Assembly (NCBI GenBank): GCA_947628665.1
Contig: CANRAU010000003.1
Location: 82,821-146,820, forward strand
From: an uncultured Clostridia bacterium
Lineage (GTDB): Bacteria; Bacillota; Clostridia; Oscillospirales; Acutalibacteraceae
Length of the DNA stretch: 64,000 nucleotides
Reading direction: 5' to 3'
The position numbers were made by a program, and so were the translations under genes. Below, piece by piece: positions 62,222-64,000 of the stretch (position 1 is its first letter; each line of letters begins with the position of its first letter). The notes below the pieces were generated by a model, which ran no database searches, was not told the DNA's origin, and was given only the letters and a program-made list of their open reading frames with translations.

Positions 62222-62839
62222 TTACTGCGCGCGTCGGTATGCGCGCACTTCTTCCTGATAATACTCCTCAAACCAGGCCTTTTCGGTATAGGTGATCACA
62301 TACTGATCCACGTTGATTTCCGAAAGCACCATGTACACATTCTCCGAAAACCAGACGTGATTGAGGTATCTGCCCTGATAAACCGCCTGCTTACCGTAGC
62401 GTTCGTCAAACAGCTTCACCGCCTCGTCAAGCGTGGCGCCGTCCGCAGTGGAATTGCATCGGAACTGCAGTTGGATGAGCGTGTTTTGATTGGGGTCAAA
62501 CAGAAAGATCACGGATTTGGTTGTAAGATACCGAATGAACACGCCGGAAAAATCCACGGAAAAGCTTTTGCGCACGGGGTCGGAGACGGTGGACATCTCC
62601 GGAACCTGCCCGACGGCCTTCTGCACTTCGCTGACGGTCATGCCCATTTGAATGCCCCTTGCAAACGTAAAGACGCCTTGCGGCTGCGTGGTCGTTTCGG
62701 CAGGCGCAGTGGTTTCGCCTGATGAAACCGACGGCTGCGAAACGTTCTCATCCTTGATAAATACCCTTTTCTCGCCGCAGCCGGCAAGCGACGCACAGAG
62801 CAAAAGCGTCACCGCAAAGACCAGGATTCTCTTTTTCAT
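62222..62839 (-). CDS. Lipoprotein of unknown function between parA and parB
   Basis: The 205-residue product has a lipoprotein signal peptide with lipobox LAGC (residues 18-21), then a Thr/Ser/Glu-rich linker and a compact domain starting FTFARGIQMGMTVSEVQKAVG. That start resembles repeats of BamE/SmpA-like or other small outer-surface domains, but I do not recognise the family with confidence. AGAGGT precedes the ATG, 3 bp after the parA stop. Its position inside the parAB operon is unusual. Confidence 0.75.
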   Translation of the reverse strand: MKKRILVFAVTLLLCASLAGCGEKRVFIKDENVSQPSVSSGETTAPAETTTQPQGVFTFARGIQMGMTVSEVQKAVGQVPEMSTVSDPVRKSFSVDFSGVFIRYLTTKSVIFLFDPNQNTLIQLQFRCNSTADGATLDEAVKLFDERYGKQAVYQGRYLNHVWFSENVYMVLSEINVDQYVITYTEKAWFEEYYQEEVRAYRRAQ

Positions 62840-62842
62840 AGA

Positions 62843-63607
62843 CTACCTCTGCTTTTTCAAAAACTCTTCGGCAAATGCCGCATAGGCAAGAGCGCCTTTT
62901 GAATTTTTATCGTAATACATCACCGGCTCGCCGAAGCTCGGCGCTTCGGAAAGGCGGACATTGCGCGGAATGGTGGTACTGTAGACCTTTTTGGGGAAGA
63001 ATTTTTTGACCTCGTCCACCACTTGATTGGTGAGATTCAAGCGCCCGTCGTACATGGTCAGCAGCACGCCCTCCAGCGCGATATGCGGATTGTACAGACG
63101 CTTGATCTGCCGCACGGTGGTCATGAGCTGCGCCAGACCCTCCAGCGCATAATATTCGCACTGGATGGGGACCAAGAACGTGTCGCCCGCACACAGTGCG
63201 TTGATGGTGATCAGCCCCAGGGACGGCGGACAGTCGAGAAAAATATACTCGTACTGCTCCCAAACGCGCGCGAGCGCCGTTTTCAGGCGGCTTTCCCTGT
63301 GTTCGAGCGCGATCATTTCGACCTCCGCGCCCGCAAGGTTGATGTCGGACGGCAAAATATCGACGTTTTGAAAACGCGTGGGCAAAATCGCCTCGGCAAT
63401 GGGGACGCCCCGAATAAGCACATCGTATGCCGAAGCCTTTACCGAGCGTTTTTGAACGCCGTAGCCGCTGGTGGTGTTGCCCTGCGGATCGACGTCGCAG
63501 ATCAATGTCTTTTTGCCGAGCGCGCCGACCGCTGCGGATAAATTGACGGCCGTGGTGGTTTTGCCCACGCCGCCCTTTTGGTTTATGATCGCAACGGTTT
63601 TCGCCAT
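62843..63607 (-). CDS. parA: ParA/Soj chromosome-partitioning ATPase
   Basis: The ATG at 63607 (AAGGGG upstream) gives 254 residues, the usual Soj length; a longer frame exists but has no site. The deviant Walker A KGGVGKTTTAVNLSAAVG (with signature Lys), Walker A' CDVDPQGNTTSG and Walker B YIFLDCPPSLGLITINAL are intact. ParA binds DNA non-specifically and works with ParB to separate origins. It is the first gene of parA-lipoprotein-parB-serS. Confidence 0.97.
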   Translation of the reverse strand: MAKTVAIINQKGGVGKTTTAVNLSAAVGALGKKTLICDVDPQGNTTSGYGVQKRSVKASAYDVLIRGVPIAEAILPTRFQNVDILPSDINLAGAEVEMIALEHRESRLKTALARVWEQYEYIFLDCPPSLGLITINALCAGDTFLVPIQCEYYALEGLAQLMTTVRQIKRLYNPHIALEGVLLTMYDGRLNLTNQVVDEVKKFFPKKVYSTTIPRNVRLSEAPSFGEPVMYYDKNSKGALAYAAFAEEFLKKQR

Positions 63608-63639
63608 GTACCCCTTCAACTCCAATCCGTAGTAGGAAA

Positions 63640-63648
63640 AGTATAGCA
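63640..63648 (-). promoter_or_regulatory. Extended -10 promoter of the parA operon
   Basis: TGC followed by TATACT on the minus strand, about 33 bases before the parA ATG. The -35 region is poor. The 240 bases from here to the repeat at 63.89 kb show no gene. Confidence 0.55.
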
Positions 63649-63889
63649 CAACCGCGCGTAAAATAAAAGGGGTTTTGGAAAAATTACGAAAACGCCCCTT
63701 GTTCCGCGCCGAAGGAACAAGAGCGGTTTGCGCGTTTTTCGCCGCGTGTTTTTTTGAAAACGTGCGGCACTTTTCGGAATTCCCTTTTGCCATGTGGAGC
63801 GCGTGGCAAAAGGACGCGGAAAATATTGGCCATGCCGCGCCGTATAGACGGCAAAAAGCAACCGTCCCGCCGAGATCGGCAGGACGGCC

Positions 63890-64000
63890 AGCGTGTAGAA
63901 AAAGTATGTGTCACTTGGCAATGTGCACAAAAGGCGTAAGACTATGGGGAACCCCCGGCGAGGGTTCCCCACCGAAAAACAGTCCACTGGACTGTTTTTC
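63890..64000. repeat. Palindrome-rich intergenic repeat, copy C (cut by window end)
   Basis: Matches the first 70 bases of copy B (59446 onward) and then jumps to the 27-base near-palindrome (63974-64000), lacking the middle units. This shows that the family is modular. Confidence 0.85.

Noticed and set aside
61300..64000. A parS site near parAB
   Set aside because: I looked for TGTTTCACGTGAAACA-like palindromes and saw none; a systematic motif scan would be needed to exclude a weak site.

Overview
The window reads as chromosomal DNA of a Gram-positive anaerobe of the class Clostridia, probably a gut or rumen Oscillospiraceae/Christensenellaceae-type organism. This rests on gene content and order: an infC-rpmI-rplT operon with a terminator in its leader, rny-ymdB, yloU-fakA-recG, a topA-trmFO-plsX-rnc-smc-ftsY run, folate-dependent TrmFO, a YfmF/YfmH peptidase pair, YerC, VanY, and Shine-Dalgarno sites with A-type promoters in front of most genes. 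The DNA is GC-rich for a Firmicute. No rRNA, CRISPR array or prophage was seen.

Layout. 1-14.6 kb (minus strand): translation, replication and envelope housekeeping. In transcription order these are infC, rpmI, rplT, a SpoU RNA methylase, dprA, topA, trmFO, plsX, rnc, a decayed Elp3-like radical SAM gene, smc, ftsY, rdgB and yhbY (cut by the window edge). 14.85-15.15 kb: a compact pair not covered by standard annotation, namely a 24-residue hydrophobic peptide gene and a convergent antisense RNA sharing a terminator, which looks like a type I toxin-antitoxin locus. 15.2-24.4 kb (minus): accessory surface and sugar genes (SanA/ElyC-like, a BNR sialidase-like protein, GH35 beta-galactosidase, VanY-type carboxypeptidase, a lipoprotein, a degenerate M28-like membrane protein, and a Wzz-CpsD tyrosine kinase). 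24.5-30.6 kb (minus): metG-tatD followed by an HprK-like kinase, a PqqD-like protein, an S24/S26 peptidase and an ABC exporter, a cassette that resembles peptide-maturation/export loci but has no visible precursor. 30.7-32.0 kb: hslO and yerC. 32.1-32.7 kb (plus): five tRNA genes (Val, Asp, Phe, Gly, Cys). 32.7-40.9 kb (minus): recG, fakA, yloU, an orphan peptide-binding lipoprotein, ymdB and rny.

41.1-42.2 kb is an insertion sequence with 26-27 bp direct repeats and a stop codon inside its transposase; it lies a few bases upstream of the rny promoter. 42.3-45.2 kb (minus) is a radical SAM/SPASM plus class III aminotransferase operon. 45.5-57.2 kb (plus) holds a 2411-residue NdvB-like glycosyltransferase/GH94 protein, then yfmF, yfmH, lgt and folD. 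57.8-59.3 kb (minus) is a GPH-type sugar symporter. 60.0-63.6 kb (minus) is parA, a lipoprotein, parB and serS. The gaps at 57.3-57.8, 59.4-60.0 and 63.9-64.0 kb carry copies of one palindrome-rich repeat family whose hairpin arms differ between copies by paired changes.

How the genes work together: most are core functions (tRNA charging, ribosome assembly, chromosome segregation, RNA turnover, phospholipid synthesis). The accessory part points to cell-wall trimming, cytosolic glycan breakdown, surface polysaccharide control and a peptide-processing/export cassette of unknown product.
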